Of a stretch of DNA of 64,000 bases, positions 1 to 15,300 are shown one piece after another. This DNA is from Antedon mediterranea (taxonomy: Eukaryota > Echinodermata > Crinoidea > Comatulida > Antedonidae). The DNA lies in assembly GCF_964355755.1 (NCBI RefSeq), contig NC_092676.1:17404288-17468287 (forward strand), written 5' to 3'. The translations under genes and the position numbers were made by a program. Positions within the stretch are counted from its first letter, which is position 1. Each line of letters starts with the position of its first letter. Below the pieces are notes generated by a model. That model was not told where the DNA came from, did not search any database, and saw nothing but the letters and a program-made list of their open reading frames with translations.

Positions 1-580
1 ATGGTCTGGAAATTCTCTTGCTGTTCAAAAACACAGTATACAGTAGTAGGATTTACCATGATTGTCGGGGAAATAAATAGGATAATTCCTGATAAAAATA
101 AAACAATACTCTACTGAGTGTGGCCAATCAAGTATTTTCATCTTAAAAACGACTAATTTCAAATATCGTTGGGAGCTTTCGGGGAATCCTCCCTAACCCC
201 CTTGAAAGTCTCAGCCAACAGATGCTAGCTTTGGCAAATCCCAGTGTCACCATTGTTATAATTTATTTAACTGGTATTAGGGCCATTTCTTTTAATCGTA
301 AAGTGCTTTTTTACTATTAAGCGTGTCTCGAGACAAAATAAAAAGGGTTAGTTTTTTTCCAAAAAAGCAAATTAATTTTCCTATACTGTATAAATCTGTC
401 AACATCACAATCTGTATATGTGCTAGATTTGAATGAGAACCAACACAATAAGCATTACAGTCAAATACTGCGTAAATGTTTATTGTAAATGCAATGATTT
501 GGGATCATGCACATTTATGTTCATTTACAACAATCTGAGATGTATGGCATGCATTTTGGGTAATAAACTTAAGAACCTAC
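1..580. other. Intron of the ORP gene, no exon seen
   Basis: This is intron downstream of the exon at 581-691. I looked for the next ORD exon, which should begin in phase 1 and encode the strands after VVMVGDG. No fitting open segment with splice sites was found, so that exon probably lies outside the window. Confidence 0.6.
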
Positions 581-3385
581 CGTCACCAACCATCACTACG
601 CCAACAGACATTCCCATGAACTTTGACTTTGTCCATATCCATGAGTTCATACTGATTCTTTTCTCAGGACATTCAGTGTAAAATGCAGTAACTGGCAATG
701 ATTAAAAAAAAATTGTTGACATATAAAATGAAGGACACAAATTATTTGCTTGTATAAAGCTCTGTCTGCACTATCAGCATAAAGCTCTGTCTGCACTATC
801 AAACTGGTTTGACAAAATGTGTGAATTGCCAAAATATGTCCATATATGGGCACATCACATTTTTTTGTCACATAAAGTTTGAGAGTGTGGACAGAGCTTT
901 AGAATGAAAGTTCTTTGTTTAATTCTATGAATATTTTAAGCATTTTCTTAAGAAATCATTAATTAGAAATGTTAACAATAACATTTGATGATAAAAAAAA
1001 AAGAAGAATCAGAAGATACAATGTGTTTGCATAATGAAATATTACTTTAAAAATATATATCATTATAATTTTTATAATACCGCAACCTCAAAACATCCAA
1101 ATAAAATAGTAATTTAATAGTGTAAAAACAGTGACATTACACCGTACATTGGGACCATTTCATCTACATAAATTTTTGTTATAAAGGGTACAGTATTTTT
1201 TTCCGAGCATCTAGATTTTAGGAAATTGGATATTAAATTGAACTAATATTCAAATAACATTTTATACATTCTACCAACCTGGAGGATGATGGGATACCTG
1301 CTCAGCTATGTAGGTCAGCCTACATTTAGAAGTACCTTTTGAACTTTGACCTAGTTGCTGTGATGCTGGAACTTGCCAAGAGCAATGAAAGCTTTCTCCG
1401 ATAATTGGATTGTAGGGCTTTTTAGCTAATGATCCCTAAATAGCAAATGTACACAATAAAGCTTTTAGTTGAGATGAAACACTGATAACAAATATGTTAA
1501 TTAAAGTAATTGACCATCGCCAAAAAGCAAATAGTTAGCACCAGGGAAGACTGGTTCTAAATATTTTCTTTTTGGCGAGCATGAACACTCCTCCCTGGTT
1601 AGAACTATGACGAAATATGTACAAAATGTTCAGATCATTGTGGATTTAAAACAACTGTAACATCAGTAGTCTGATATTGTTTCCTCTAGATCCCCAATAT
1701 TGTACTAATGGCTAAAGTTAGATTCGAGCCCAATGAAGCAGTATATACTGTATTGATAGCAATTTGCAACCAACAGTTTTATAGATTTATATAGGACACT
1801 AAAACAGGGGCAAATTTCTTTTTCTTCTTCTGACCAAATAGTAAGTGTCACCGTAATAACTCGCATGCGAACATTCCAGTATCTTGACTGTACAATTTAC
1901 AGAGCTGCACAAAAAGCTTTGTCGAATCCTGCTTGCCTAGTAAAACCTACCAGGATATAGTTTCACACCTAAGCAGAACCATGTGCAAATGCTTCTTCTC
2001 AGAGAAACTTACTATAGGAATGGTTTTCCTAACTAGGACTCTGTGACTCACAGGGTCAAGAAAGTCCATGTGTGGACAGTGGTAAGGTTCCCCCTAAGGT
2101 TTTAACTGAAATACTAAGTTGAGTGTGATTGCAGCTAAAAACTCTATTACAGTACTGGAAGTAAAATTACTGCAGTAAGTACAGTAAATGTAATTGATGA
2201 ACATACCTTTCTTCCAACATGGAATGAGCAGAGATAGTATTCAACCACAGCAAGCATCCTTGCTTCTGGTGTAGCCTGGTCAGCTATCCGTAAAAACATG
2301 TCAGGGTGTCCAAAGAAATCTGCAAACATCTCTAGTAGCGATCTTTTTTCAAGAATAAATGTTGGAAGTACCACCTAAACGATTTAAAAACAAACTTATA
2401 AGATTTCAAACAATACATCTAGAATACAAAAATAATGATATTTATTTTATTAAGTCTCAATTTTATATAAACCAAAAGAGATGTATAACTTGGTATAAAG
2501 TTGGATCTTGAGTAAACACCAGCAGTGAAGTCAATCGATGATAATGTATTCGTCAATAACGGCCATGCGCCCCCAGAAGAAGGTGGCAACAAGAACAGTA
2601 ACAGATCATTCATATTCATCTCCCAAAATACATAACTACTATATTTCACAAAAGTATTATTAGATACTCTGGTGCAAAACTTTGAATATTTTGCTTCTTT
2701 CGTTCCAAAACATACAGAATGTAAATAGTTTTAAAAATATTGCAAAATATTATTCATTATCAAACAATACTTAGCGACCATGTTTTTGTTAACATATTTA
2801 CCTCTAGCAATTGAAAATGTATTATTATGATTTATACTGCAATTGAAATGTACCGCTTTTCATTTCTGTGATTTATGTATATGTTTTGTTTGCTAATGAA
2901 TGTTTTATTTTGGCATCCCTGACACAAGCCTTTGCTTTTTTGGTGACGCCACCATTTTGGAAATAAATGTTAATTTTGATTGATTGATCATGAGTTTGAG
3001 TCCCAACCGAGAACATCTTAGTTTAACATTCAGTACAAATAACATCAGCATTATTAGTTTTTTTGGTGAGGGCTATCCCCGGTACCAAACAAAATGATTG
3101 AGTTTTGTTCATGTATGGTATGGTAATGACATAAATCAAATCAAACAGAGTTTGGCCCTTTCTAAACATTCATTCTAATTTCTTGCAATTAAACCATGTT
3201 TTATTATCGGCCGTTCAATTGTTATGACAACATAACTAGAAAGACAATACAAACCCTTGTAAGGTCCATGCCAAGCTTGAGCTGCGATAACAAGTGTAAA
3301 ATCACGCTTTTGTGTTGTTCCACTCCTCCCAATTCTTTCTCCTCATCAATTGATGGATCGATGACATCATCATCATGGTTAACTT
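581..3385 (-). CDS. OSBPL11: OSBP-related (ORD) lipid-binding domain exons
   Basis: Four exons encode the N-terminal half of the ORD. Exon 3255-3385 ends the acidic linker ([17 protein letters not shown]) and gives the lid region [11 protein letters not shown]. Exon 2207-2374 gives [20 protein letters not shown] through [12 protein letters not shown]. Exon 1279-1435 gives [17 protein letters not shown] and EQVSHHPP. Exon 581-691 gives [11 protein letters not shown] and [19 protein letters not shown]. The His-His pair of HHPP is the known PI4P headgroup contact in this family. The next exon (after GDG, phase 1) is expected below position 1. Confidence 0.92.
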
Positions 3386-6300
3386 CTGTAAAAAACAACA
3401 AAACATGACCTTGAAAGGAAAAAGATCAAATTTTGTAAGATATAATAATTTTCTGGACCATCAGAGTGTTCAGAGATTCCTCAATCTATGTCTTTTATTC
3501 TAATTTGCAAAAATTCTTGTCATTTTGGCCACACCACAAAATGTACTCTTTTTCAATTAGTAAAGTTCTACCATTTTTCTTCCCCTTGCATATGACCGAG
3601 TATAATCCCATGCTTCAGTGTAATCCCACCCCATGTAGGATACATATTATACAGATATTGACTGCTTAGAGGTTAAATATAAGATTTGACATCCCCGAGG
3701 GAATGATATTAAGTTCGAGGGAATATATATTTCCCGAAGCGCCAGCTGAGGGAAATATATATTCCCCAAGAACTTAATATCATTCCCGAGGGGATGTCAA
3801 ATCTTATATTTAACCGATATAAAAGGCAATATCTGTTATATTATATAGCCAAGAACAAGTCTGCTGGGTTGGGTGAAGCTAGGCTAGGCCAGGCCTCCTA
3901 TAGTATTTGTATTGTATTTATTAAACAAGCCTGCCTAGACACTTTACCTTGCGAAGAATAATATACAGATAATTACTAATTAATGATTCCTTGGCAATAT
4001 TCACTTAGGCCTAGGTCGTTTAAATTAACAGAAGAATTTCCATCAATAAGCCTATTAATAATATTATAATCAGGTAGGCCGAATAAACAATTCGTCTTCT
4101 TCTCTTCGAGGAGCCGAATCACCGGATGTTCAGCGCGTACTAGTTACTAGGTTACTACCGCGAGTATTGACCAATCACAAACGGTGTTTCATCACATTTA
4201 GGGTGGACTAATAACAAATGAGGGCGCTATGTATGCATAGCTTAAATAGTTTAGAAGATTAATTTCTTCAAGCAAGTTCCGTGGCGCAGCGGTTGAAGCG
4301 TTGTCTTGTGATGGAGTTACAATTGCATCGCAAATTCAAGACCCAATAGATGACTTTTGTTTATTTATCGGCAAACGCGAGTGTTGCACGTGAAAATTAC
4401 ACAGTCAATATCATCGTTCTCGAGGATATATACGATTTACGATCCTCGCAGCGGTAGTCATGTGATGCAGTTTCAACCAATCACGTTCGCGTATTTACAA
4501 AGGCTATGTAATATAATATTATATTATCTTTTCTTCACTAACAATTGGGTATCCCTGCAAACTATGTCAGCTCTCAAAATATGGCACCAATACACAATCA
4601 TTTAACACTTTGGCAACATCAAATATTCTTTATTTTGACAACCACAATTGTCTTCCTCAGTCTGTCCACCATTTCCCTCAACCCGACAAGAATCGAATTA
4701 TATTACAATCAGAAATGTTGTCAATCTCGCAAATCCTTAATTTAATTTATGTATTGCAAATTAAAAATTACTTTCCAAATAGATATTAGTCTGTACACAA
4801 GGGGTAAAACATACACAGAGCTAGTCTTATGGTAAAAAGAAAAATATTTTGGCACACATGGCGTTTCATATAATTACTTTAGCTTGAAAATCAAAACTTT
4901 GACTGGTGAACTAATAAAAAAAAAACTAAAGTCACATAGCATGCCCTGTTTGTCGTAAGAAGTATGCATACAGAAATTCATAAAATCAAGAACACATAAA
5001 CTATATTCATACAATATTCACATTATTACTAATATTTAATTAACAAATAAAACGAATACATACAGATAACATTTTATATCAAAATATACAAGTGTACATA
5101 AAATATATTTCCTTTAATATTTTTATTTATAGACTATTTTAGTTGATTTTTATTATTATATTACAGTATTATAAATCATAATATGTTAAAACTTGAATTC
5201 TATTTTTGCATATTTCACCCTATTATTTATAATACAACTTGTTTGTTACGAAAATTAACATTAATTAGTATGGCATCCTGTGTATTTTTAGTCTCAAACT
5301 AAAATAAATGGGGCTTAGAGGGTTGGGGAGAAAATATTAAATTAAGCATCTTATTTAAAGTATTTTAGTTCATTTCTATACAAAATAAAATATGTTATTA
5401 ATTATAAATGCTAAAATCAGTAAAATAAAAAAAAAAAAAAAAAACAAATATATAAATGCTTTTACTATTTATTTTTAAAGTTGTTTCTGTGATCAATCAC
5501 TAAACTGATTAATTTGCCAGCCTAAAAGCATTTTATATTTTAAACATTGAAAACCAGTTGGAAGCAATTTATTCTGGTAAATCTGGCTTTGTGGGAGAAC
5601 ACTATTAGAATACTATACTATCAGTGGTGATTACAATACCAATTCTAGACCAGTTTGCCGAATACCAATTTGCAGAGCCCAATTTGCAGAGCCCAATTTG
5701 TAGTCAAGGTTTGGAGACAAACAGTGGAAATGACCCAATATAAATACGGTGAAGTCGGCATTTACGAATCTCAGATTGTAGTGAATAAAAGATATATGTA
5801 TTAAAGTTAAATAATATTTATTAATTATGCAAGTGTTACAGATAATATTGTAGAATGAAATATTATAATTATCTTTTTGAATGTTTTATTACAGTTGACA
5901 AACTGAGATTTGGCAAACTGGACACAGCAAATTGGGATTTGGATAATTTTAAAATACTTTTAGCAGGTTAGAAATGTTTATTATTATAGTTATTCAATAT
6001 AGTTTGATGTATAAAGACAGTTTATACATACATAATCTGCTAAATTTAAGGCACTAAAATATTAACACGCTCATTTTTTTAAAGGAGATCTGGCGGAAGA
6101 CTTTGAATGTTATGTCCGGGTTTCTTTGCATTGAATCAAGACCTTCTGAAAGAATCAGGGGTTCATCCGGATACAGAATCTGTGGAGAGGTAAAGGATAT
6201 AGCAGCCAATTTGAAAAGAATCAAGTTGTGTTTTAGTGCTGTTAAATTCCTATTGTATAATTTGTTATTATTATAAAGTGCATGCACTTGTAAATTTTAA

Positions 6301-9300
6301 GATTAGATAGATCCCTCTTAGCTTTAGTAGAATGTTTGAATTCCAATTCCATATTCTAGGGTTCAACTCCGTCTTTTTGTCTGGATTTTCTCAAATAATT
6401 TTACCAAAGCTATATTCTGTGATAACGTAGTATTTAACACAAGATAGATATTTTATATTTGCTCAATGAATTTTATATACAAATTTTCCTTTTTTATGTC
6501 GTTGTAATATATTTTAATTTGATAAATATTGTAATTATACTGTAAAAAAATGCAGCAATTCAGCTTTTGGCTGCCAATGTCTTTTATAGTCAAATAAAGA
6601 TACCAAGATATAGATTCCATCATATAAATTGATTACCAGTGTATGATATGATGATGATATGTGAAATGCAAAGTTCTTATGCTATAATAAATCTAGGTTG
6701 TTGGGCTCAATGGTAAAATATTGTCATGGTAGATGTATAAAGATGGCAATTATGGCATGGGTCATAACAGCTACGAGAGAGGCTGTTATTGCGGCAGTTC
6801 TAACTCCGAATCTCACAATACAAACTAATTATTTTTTGAAGTAGTATCGGGCAGTTATTGATAATTATTTTGTCAGTTAGAATTGTGTCATCGGTAGCTT
6901 TAGTATCGATAGTGTATCACATGCTGTTCTCTATGATCAAATCAACAACCGCATTCTCTTAAGCTTCAATGCCCATGATGACTTGTTAAATATGGTGTGA
7001 ACAAAACTATTGATAATGATTTGACTCAACTGACTATCATAGCAATTCCATTGTTTTTGCTATTTTCCTTTGTCATAGTTTCAACAATTGGTTATTGTCT
7101 TTCCAGTCAATTCCTGTTGGTTTTCATTATTTGAATACAAATTATTTCATGACTGAACGAATTTCAATGATTTCAAATGAGAAACTCTGTCAATATTGCC
7201 TGTGAAACCCTTTGACATTTTAGTTAAGAATTTGCACGAATAAGTAAATACCAATTAATAGTCAGATGTAATCATGGTGGGCGGTCACACATCATAAAGG
7301 TCTACTTATGTAATACACTTGCTTAGGTCTAAAATTTTCCATCTATGTTTACTACCGTGGGATACATTATACATACACTCTGAATTGATGTTTACAAATC
7401 ACTTACTTACTGTAGCACTAATATACTCATAACGTTGTACGGGTATTGTACTCTATCTCAACCTAAATCACATTAAAAGCGCTGTTTGAGACGGGCACCA
7501 TTTAATTCCCAAAAAAATCATATTTTTGTAAAACTAATTTCCGTGTGATGGCCAATTACGCTGCCTTCTGTAATTCTTGGCTATTTTTTCTACGTCACAA
7601 ACATGTCGCAGTTGTCTAACTAGATGGTAGCTGTACATTCGTAGGTAACCGCAAAGTAATATTTGTTAAGCCACTATAACTGGTAGCTTCAAAGGTACTA
7701 ATAGAGTACCCTACAATGATTTTAAAATCAATAATAAGTTGATGCATAAATGTTCCTATAGATACTATACCTCTATTGGGACCATAATAGTGCCTTTGCA
7801 TTAGTATTTAGGATTTCTGAAACAAGTACACTAGACTTTAGTTAGGATGTTTCGACCTCCATGTGAGCGTCACCTGAGCAGTGACCTGACCATTTAAAAG
7901 TGTGTTTCTAAATTATTAATTAAAAATACATTGAAAGTGAATGGTGTTTTATTGAACTGTGGTGTACTTATGGAACTATTACAACAATATTGAATAAACA
8001 TCCAAACAACACCACAATTTACAAACTTTAGTTTTATACAAAGACAATATCTCATGTGGTAATTACCACCACAAACTTTAACTAACTACAGAAAACATCA
8101 TGATCTCATAAAATGAAAAATTTACTTACCAGACACTATATGAGGCATGTTATTTAATGATGTAGAAGACTGCAGATTTTGACTTGTTATTTCTGGTAGA
8201 CTAGATTTAATATCAACACTGCAAACAAACAAAAATAAAGATAAACTCCACAATAGAAATAAATGCGAATACAATAACATACAAAATCTTCCCACAAATG
8301 AAATGACAATTTTAAGTGACTATTATATACAGTGTTTTAAACTCCAAGAATCATTCACCCATGACCTCTGACCCATCAAAACTAATTGAATTCTATCAAG
8401 CAATACTATGGTTATCCTATAAATAGGATCTCCCTGCAGTATATTTAACACTTTTAATATGGCTGAATATTGAAAGAAATTGTTTTTCAAATTGCTTTAT
8501 AAAATGTCAGAGATAAAATGAGACATGGTAAAAATAACTTTGTTAATTATACTTTGGAGACTCTCTGCAATTTTCTCTTCAATAAAATAGATCTGAAAAT
8601 TCACTAGTCTGTAGAGTCAGCCTGAATTACCCAATTACTGAAATTGTAAGTAATTTAATAAGCATTAAATTACATTAAATTTCATTTTACTGGCGTCCAA
8701 AATGAGGTACAAGATTTCTGTTGTGTGAGCGGTTATAATTTAAAGTATACATACAGTATATGTTAGTATTTTTTTCTTTCAGGTGAACCATAAAAAAATA
8801 CATTTTGGCTACTTACATTGGTAGCCTTGTTCACGTGAAACACAGAAAGATAGTAAGTAAGTCTTATCTTTAATATTTGCCAAAAAAAAAATATAAACAT
8901 AAATCAGATGAATTGTTTTGAGAGTATACACATTATAAATACACACAAAAACATTAACATGCTGATTGGTTCATTTGCATATTTGTCGTTAAAGTGCATA
9001 AACAATAATGTGTTTGTTACATTTTAGAACAGCTGAATTTTCAGATATTTATTTAATAGAAGTTGGAACTCGCACACAACTACACCTGGGATATCGTAAA
9101 TTTAATCAATCCAATGGATGCAGGGCTCGCAGAATCCTAAAATATTTGGTTGCCCTTCGGGCAAGTAGGTTTTAGATTTTGGTTGCCCTCATCATTTTTT
9201 ACTTGCCCACTATTTTAACTTTTTATACCGCGACTGCACCGCGAAAACACGTCAGTGAAAAACGCGTATGCTTAATACACTGTGGTTTTTTCGATGGATT

Positions 9301-12300
9301 TTAAGTAGTGAAAACAATTTTTCAAATTTTTTCAATTACACAGTGATGTAGGCCAATCTTTTAAGAACATTTTACAGTAATTTATTTTCTCATACGATCC
9401 TCCGTGCAAGAGTTGCGATTGTTTAATTAACATGGTGTCCTAAAATCCCTTGAAAACGCTATGTTATTTCTGTTGGTTACGCTTCGTTGCACGGCATTGT
9501 TTGTCATCGATCGAAGATGTGTTCCGTTTCGTGAATGAACACGTGGGTTTACTTTGGGAGCAAAAACGTTTTGCTTCTATTGTGCAATGAAATTCCGAAA
9601 TCAAGCTATTTTGCGATATTTAAAATGTAGTGGCCTAGACATGGCACTAATTATCTTACAATTATTTAATAGATATATCTAAAATATTGCCTATAGAAAT
9701 GTAGGCCTAGGCCTAAAAAGTTTAAACAAAGTACTTATGAAGGTGATGAGCTTGAAATCATAAAAGAAGAAAAAAACAAACAAACAAACATCAACTGACG
9801 TCCGTCTACGTGATGTGTAACAATACGCATGCATATAGCAAAAAACCTCACAGCAGCTGCTGCCGTACGTAGTAGGAGCACATGGGTACGGTGTGTGGAG
9901 AGTGCGGGCTTGTGGAAGTTTACTTGTTGTTTCAGTAGAAGCTCGCACAGGTTGGATAAAAAACAACCATCTGCTCGCACAAGTTGCTGATTGAAAACAA
10001 CACAAGGGAACTGTGCCGAATTGTAGTGAAAACCACGTGCTCCGCCAAGTTGGAGTTTTTGAAAGTTCAACTCTCGGCGATACCCGAAGAAGTGTATTAT
10101 TTTCAATGTTGATAATAAAAAATATACTGTAACTATTTAAGTATTCAATGTATTTATTAAATAAATTATTAGGCCTATTAAATTTATATTCTGTAATATT
10201 TATAAAAAAAAATGGTAGGCCTACTTGCCTGTGTTAAAAACATCGGCCGCCGAATCCAACTCCCGGTGCCTATTTGGCACAGACAATTACAATTACGTAT
10301 CTATTATAATTTAATAATATACTGTATTTTCAATACAACTGTACATTTGAACAATAATTACAGTAATTCAGCAAATTATTTATTACACACAAAATACATA
10401 ATTAACATGAATGTAATTAAACATAGGCCTAATCTACTATCTAGGCTGTCGCTGTAGGTCACATAATTAATACTATTAAGTAGTAGATTCAGATTTTATT
10501 ACCACCGTAAAATGATGTCGATAATTGAGAAAAACAAAATCATACTAGCCCCTATTTTATTTGGTTTATAGTATAACTAGGGAGTTGTTAATTAGAAACT
10601 CCCTGGTATATAATAACTTCAAATAAGTTAAAAGCCGAGAGTTCAACGCTTCCTATTTCGCGATCAATGGATGCCGCAAGAGACCGCGTGCTATATGACA
10701 GACCTGGAAACTCTATACGCAACGACTTGATACGCAACGACTTGATACGCCCGACCGCATAGAAACACATGTTTTGGCTCCTGGAGATAACGTTCCATAC
10801 CACCGAATTCTGATCCATACATTTACTTAACAAACACTACACTGGTCTCGACGTCAAGAGAATTCGTTCGTGCGCGACTATTATTTTCATTGTTACAGTA
10901 TTTCACAACCCCTGTAAAACATCGTGGACATTTTCGGTGATTTTAAGAGGTTGCCCGTCGGGACATGACATGTTAAATTTTAGTTGCCCGACGTATTTAT
11001 TTGGTTGCCGCGGGACGTCGGGCAAGCGATTCTGCGAGCCCTGGGATGGCTCTTTATATCGTTTAGAATATGCTACAGAAACGTATTTACCTGGTAAACA
11101 CAACCATTAAGCAAATGAAAGGAATAACACACTCACAAAGACATTAATGTTCAAAAACCCACACATGCAATTTGAAGCAATTTATCAATTCGAAAAAAAT
11201 TTTGATTTGAGAATACATTTGCTTCAAACCCACAAGAGGTTCTAAGCGATCTTATTAGTTAATGTAAAAAAATGTTTAAATTAGTCATGTGCCAACTGTA
11301 CTGCAGAGTGTAAAGTTGAAACAATCATACTACAATCTTATTGGCTGGTAATAATGTTTGAAATTACTTAGTGAGCAAATCAAATAAATAACTAATCGTA
11401 ATATACATAATTATGAAGCTTATAAAGCAAATTAGAAAAAGATAAATATAAATAGTTACCAACCACATTTTGAAATATATATTTATACTGGGCGACCTCA
11501 TGAGTCAAAGACTGGTCTCCCGGACGGCCCAGTTATGATCATTGGCTGTGATGTACTAATACACCGGGGTAACCCCCTACTCGTCTCGAAAGATGTACTA
11601 GGTTCTTTAAAGTGCACACGAGCTAGATGTGTACACTGGATCTACGGTTTATAGTCCTTATCCGAGAAGACTCGTTCTACCACCAGAACCATGAAGTGAG
11701 TCTTGAACCTCTGCCGATGTTATGGCTACGTAATACGGTTCCACTGTCTTAACAGTTCGGCCGGCCGGCCACTCACTCACGTTTTAAACATTTACAAATA
11801 AAATACAAAACATGTACCTTATACTAGCCATTGATTTAGATATTTCCATTTCAGAGTCACTATGAGGATAATGTGTATGGTCCTGTTCCTGAAGCATGTT
11901 CAAACAATCTTCAAGACATGATACAGTCGACTGCGACGTTGCTTTCAATAACAAACATTCCTGAAATTTAACAGTAAACAAAAATAGAAATTACAAAACT
12001 AGAAGGGGTGATTGTAGGTAATGAATGGAAAGCTAACCCTTTTAATATGCCTGAATATTAAAGGGAATGTTTTAGAAATTGGTTTATAAAATGTCACGTT
12101 GTTAACGTTTTCCATCTTTCGACATTATGCTTTCCACAATTTGTTTCCATTTTTTTCTGTTTATGGCAGGATGGTTTGTTATTGTGTTAGTGTCTACTTG
12201 TCCTTGTAAGTCTTTCTTTATTTGATTCATCCAGTTAAAATGTCATGTAAAATAATACAAGGACAAACTAACAATAGCCTATCTCTCCAATTCGAGAATA

Positions 12301-15300
12301 GAGCTAAAACGTGGATGCATAATGATCAGACAGACAATGCTACAGTATATTCAGTAAACCTTGCTCCCAAGAAATCAAGGTCAAATGCCATTTTTTAGCA
12401 AATACGTGTATTAATATGTAGCTTGGATGTATTTTGGGGGTGAGAAATTGGTTTAAATATCCATGTTTTGCAATGAAATGGTTAATTTTCCTTTTTTTCA
12501 TGAAAGGTCACAAAGGTCAAATCAGATATTAAGTAATTTGATTTGGCATCTCCATATCATACTGTTACAGTATATTGAAAAATTCAGTTTTGTAAAATCC
12601 CCACCAGTTTTTTTTCCCAAAGGAAAAAAACTATTAGTTTACCACTTCATACAATATTTAAAGTAAGATAATCTACCTTGTCCAGAGCTGTAATAGGAGC
12701 ACCAGAATGAGGTAACCTCTGAAAAATAAAAATATACATTATAAACTGATGTGTTGTGTAAGGTACAGTACTATCTATATTATAAGTTTGTATGTTAATT
12801 TGCCATCTTGAATCATAGTAGCAAAATGGCATACATGTCCCACTTCTCTCCACTTCTTGGATGTAGTTACTGTAGGTATTGTATGGGAAGATTACTAAAC
12901 TACATTTCCCATCACTGGAACTATTTTTAAGCCACCACCAGGGAGGTGGTTGGTGGTTTTTGGGAAGTAAATGAGTATCAAAATGACTGGAATTGTGTGG
13001 GAAAAATGTTATATTTGGAGGGGTGGTGGTTTGGGATTAATGGGGTGCATGACCAGGATTTGTACTTTTATATTGAAGCGGGGTAAGTGGGTTGAGATAG
13101 ACCGTACCGATCCATAGGGCGGGTATATCTCCTAGTAAGAAGTTAAAAAACATACTTTCTTAATTTATTTTATTTCATACACAACTAACAGCGAGTAACT
13201 CGCCAATTACAGAATGGATGAACTATTTTATAATTTATCGTGCTTATATTAAACCAAGTCTCATTTGGCTTAGGGAGTTTTTGAAAGAGTTGCGAGTTAC
13301 AACCCCGGCACTAGGTCAGGATTGGACCTCGGAATTGGAAAGCAAGCACGACCCACCAAGCTACAGCTCTATTACAAGAAGTGAAGAATATCATTATTTA
13401 CATTACCGTATATAGCACACACACTATTAATTGGATTTTGAAGAGTTTAATATTATTAGTTTAAAAAGTAACACAAGAAAAGTTGGGAAAACAAAAAGTG
13501 GAAAAACATCCCTACCTCAATATTTGTCACTAGTTGCTGTTTTTGAGTTTCTGCCTGATCTATTAGTTGTTCCGCGTTGTGAATACTTTCTTTTGAGGCC
13601 GGTGAAGAATATAATCGTTTTGTGCGAGTTTGAGTTGGATGTGGTAGAGTATTGCTTGGAGAATCACTACTGACGTTGACGTGGTGGATGTGAGCTGGTT
13701 GTAACTCGCCAGGTATTTGCTCCGAAGGACTTGCCGATTGTCGGTAATTCTAATAATAAGCAGAATTTAAATTATTATTATACCATCATGTATGCAAGTG
13801 CATCTTTTGAATAGTGAAAATGATCTTGTTAGGTGTACTACAAACTATCTGTTATGATCTTCAAATCTCTTCACTAAATGGGAGAAAATCCTATTTTAGT
13901 ATGATTGTCTGTTTTTGAATTTGTTGTATATGGTATATTTATTCTGAAATCAAGTGATCAATCAATAAAGTTATTAGTGCTTCAAGTAACAAAGGTAATT
14001 CATTAATACAGATACAGCAGACATGTTGTTTAGTCTGTCTTAAATGTGTACATTACAGGCATAACTAGATTCACTGAATAAAATAAAATGAGATTAATTC
14101 TACATGAAGAGACACAATGTTTATCTATTTGATCATTTTATTATTAAGTAGCGTACCGTTCTTTAACAAATTTAACATTGTGTATAAAGTGTCAATTGCA
14201 TTTGATGATGTTTTATCTTAAAATGTAAACATAACACTCACTTTTAGTGATAAGGATTCGTTTAACCTCTGTACAACAGCTCGTAAACGACTGACCCAAT
14301 TCTGTCGTTCTTTTGCGTCTTGTGCTCTCAGCCTAAATACTTCACCATTTGTTGCATTCACATTAAATGTTTGTGAATCTTCGTCTGTAGGCGACACTAC
14401 GGCACCCTACATGTAAGGAAACATTTTAAATATAAGTGAAGCTGTAGCTTAGTGGTTAAACAGGTGGATCTGATATTGATAAGGGGGTATTTTGGGCTCT
14501 GGTCGGGTGCAGCATTACTCCCAGATGGGGGATGCAGGCAAAACTCACAAAACAACATTTATAGTAGAAATTCAATGCTTATAGACTTTACATGTACTGT
14601 ATGTCTATGAACGACATCAATCAATAATTAAAAGATGTGGATCGTTTGAGATGGTTTAGGTTTTCATAGTGGTGAGGGTAGTGGGGGTGAGAGGGTGGTT
14701 CGCAGTAAAAGGGGCGTATGTCCAAACTATAAAAACCCTGTCTGCCTATGGGCCTATGTTAAAATGCTTGCCTTCCAAGTCTGACCTAGTGCCAAAGTTG
14801 TATCTGATGCCTGAAAAGTTTATCAATTGTAATTGGCAAGTTGGATGTGTATGAAATTAATCACAATTCAAAAACATACATTATATCCTAGTAACCAATA
14901 TAAAAAGGTTAAAGGTCACACATTTAATTATAAATTATTATACGATGCCACATTATATTTCAATCAAAGAAAAGTCAATTGCTGTTGGACAATTGTTTTA
15001 AAATAATATGTACATACTGGTGCAGTAAACAAATTTAAAAGGTTAAGAAGATAGCATTTAATTATATAATGTGCCAAATCATATTTCAAATATAGTTCAA
15101 AAAAAATAATTGAAGTTCACACATTTCACAAATAAAGCAAACAGTAATTGATTGCAAATGTGGTAAAGCAATTTATTTATAAGAATTTTTTCAAAATTAT
15201 TAGTACATTATATGTCAGGTGCATGTCGCTGCTATTCAATAATAACCCTATAAGTAAATGTGACTCTACTATAGAGGGTGTTCAAGAAAGATCTTGTGGT

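Noticed and set aside
9691-10106. Overlapping minus-strand frames of 104 and 123 codons
   Set aside because: They lie inside the hAT-like element, overlap in different frames and show no transposase or other domain.
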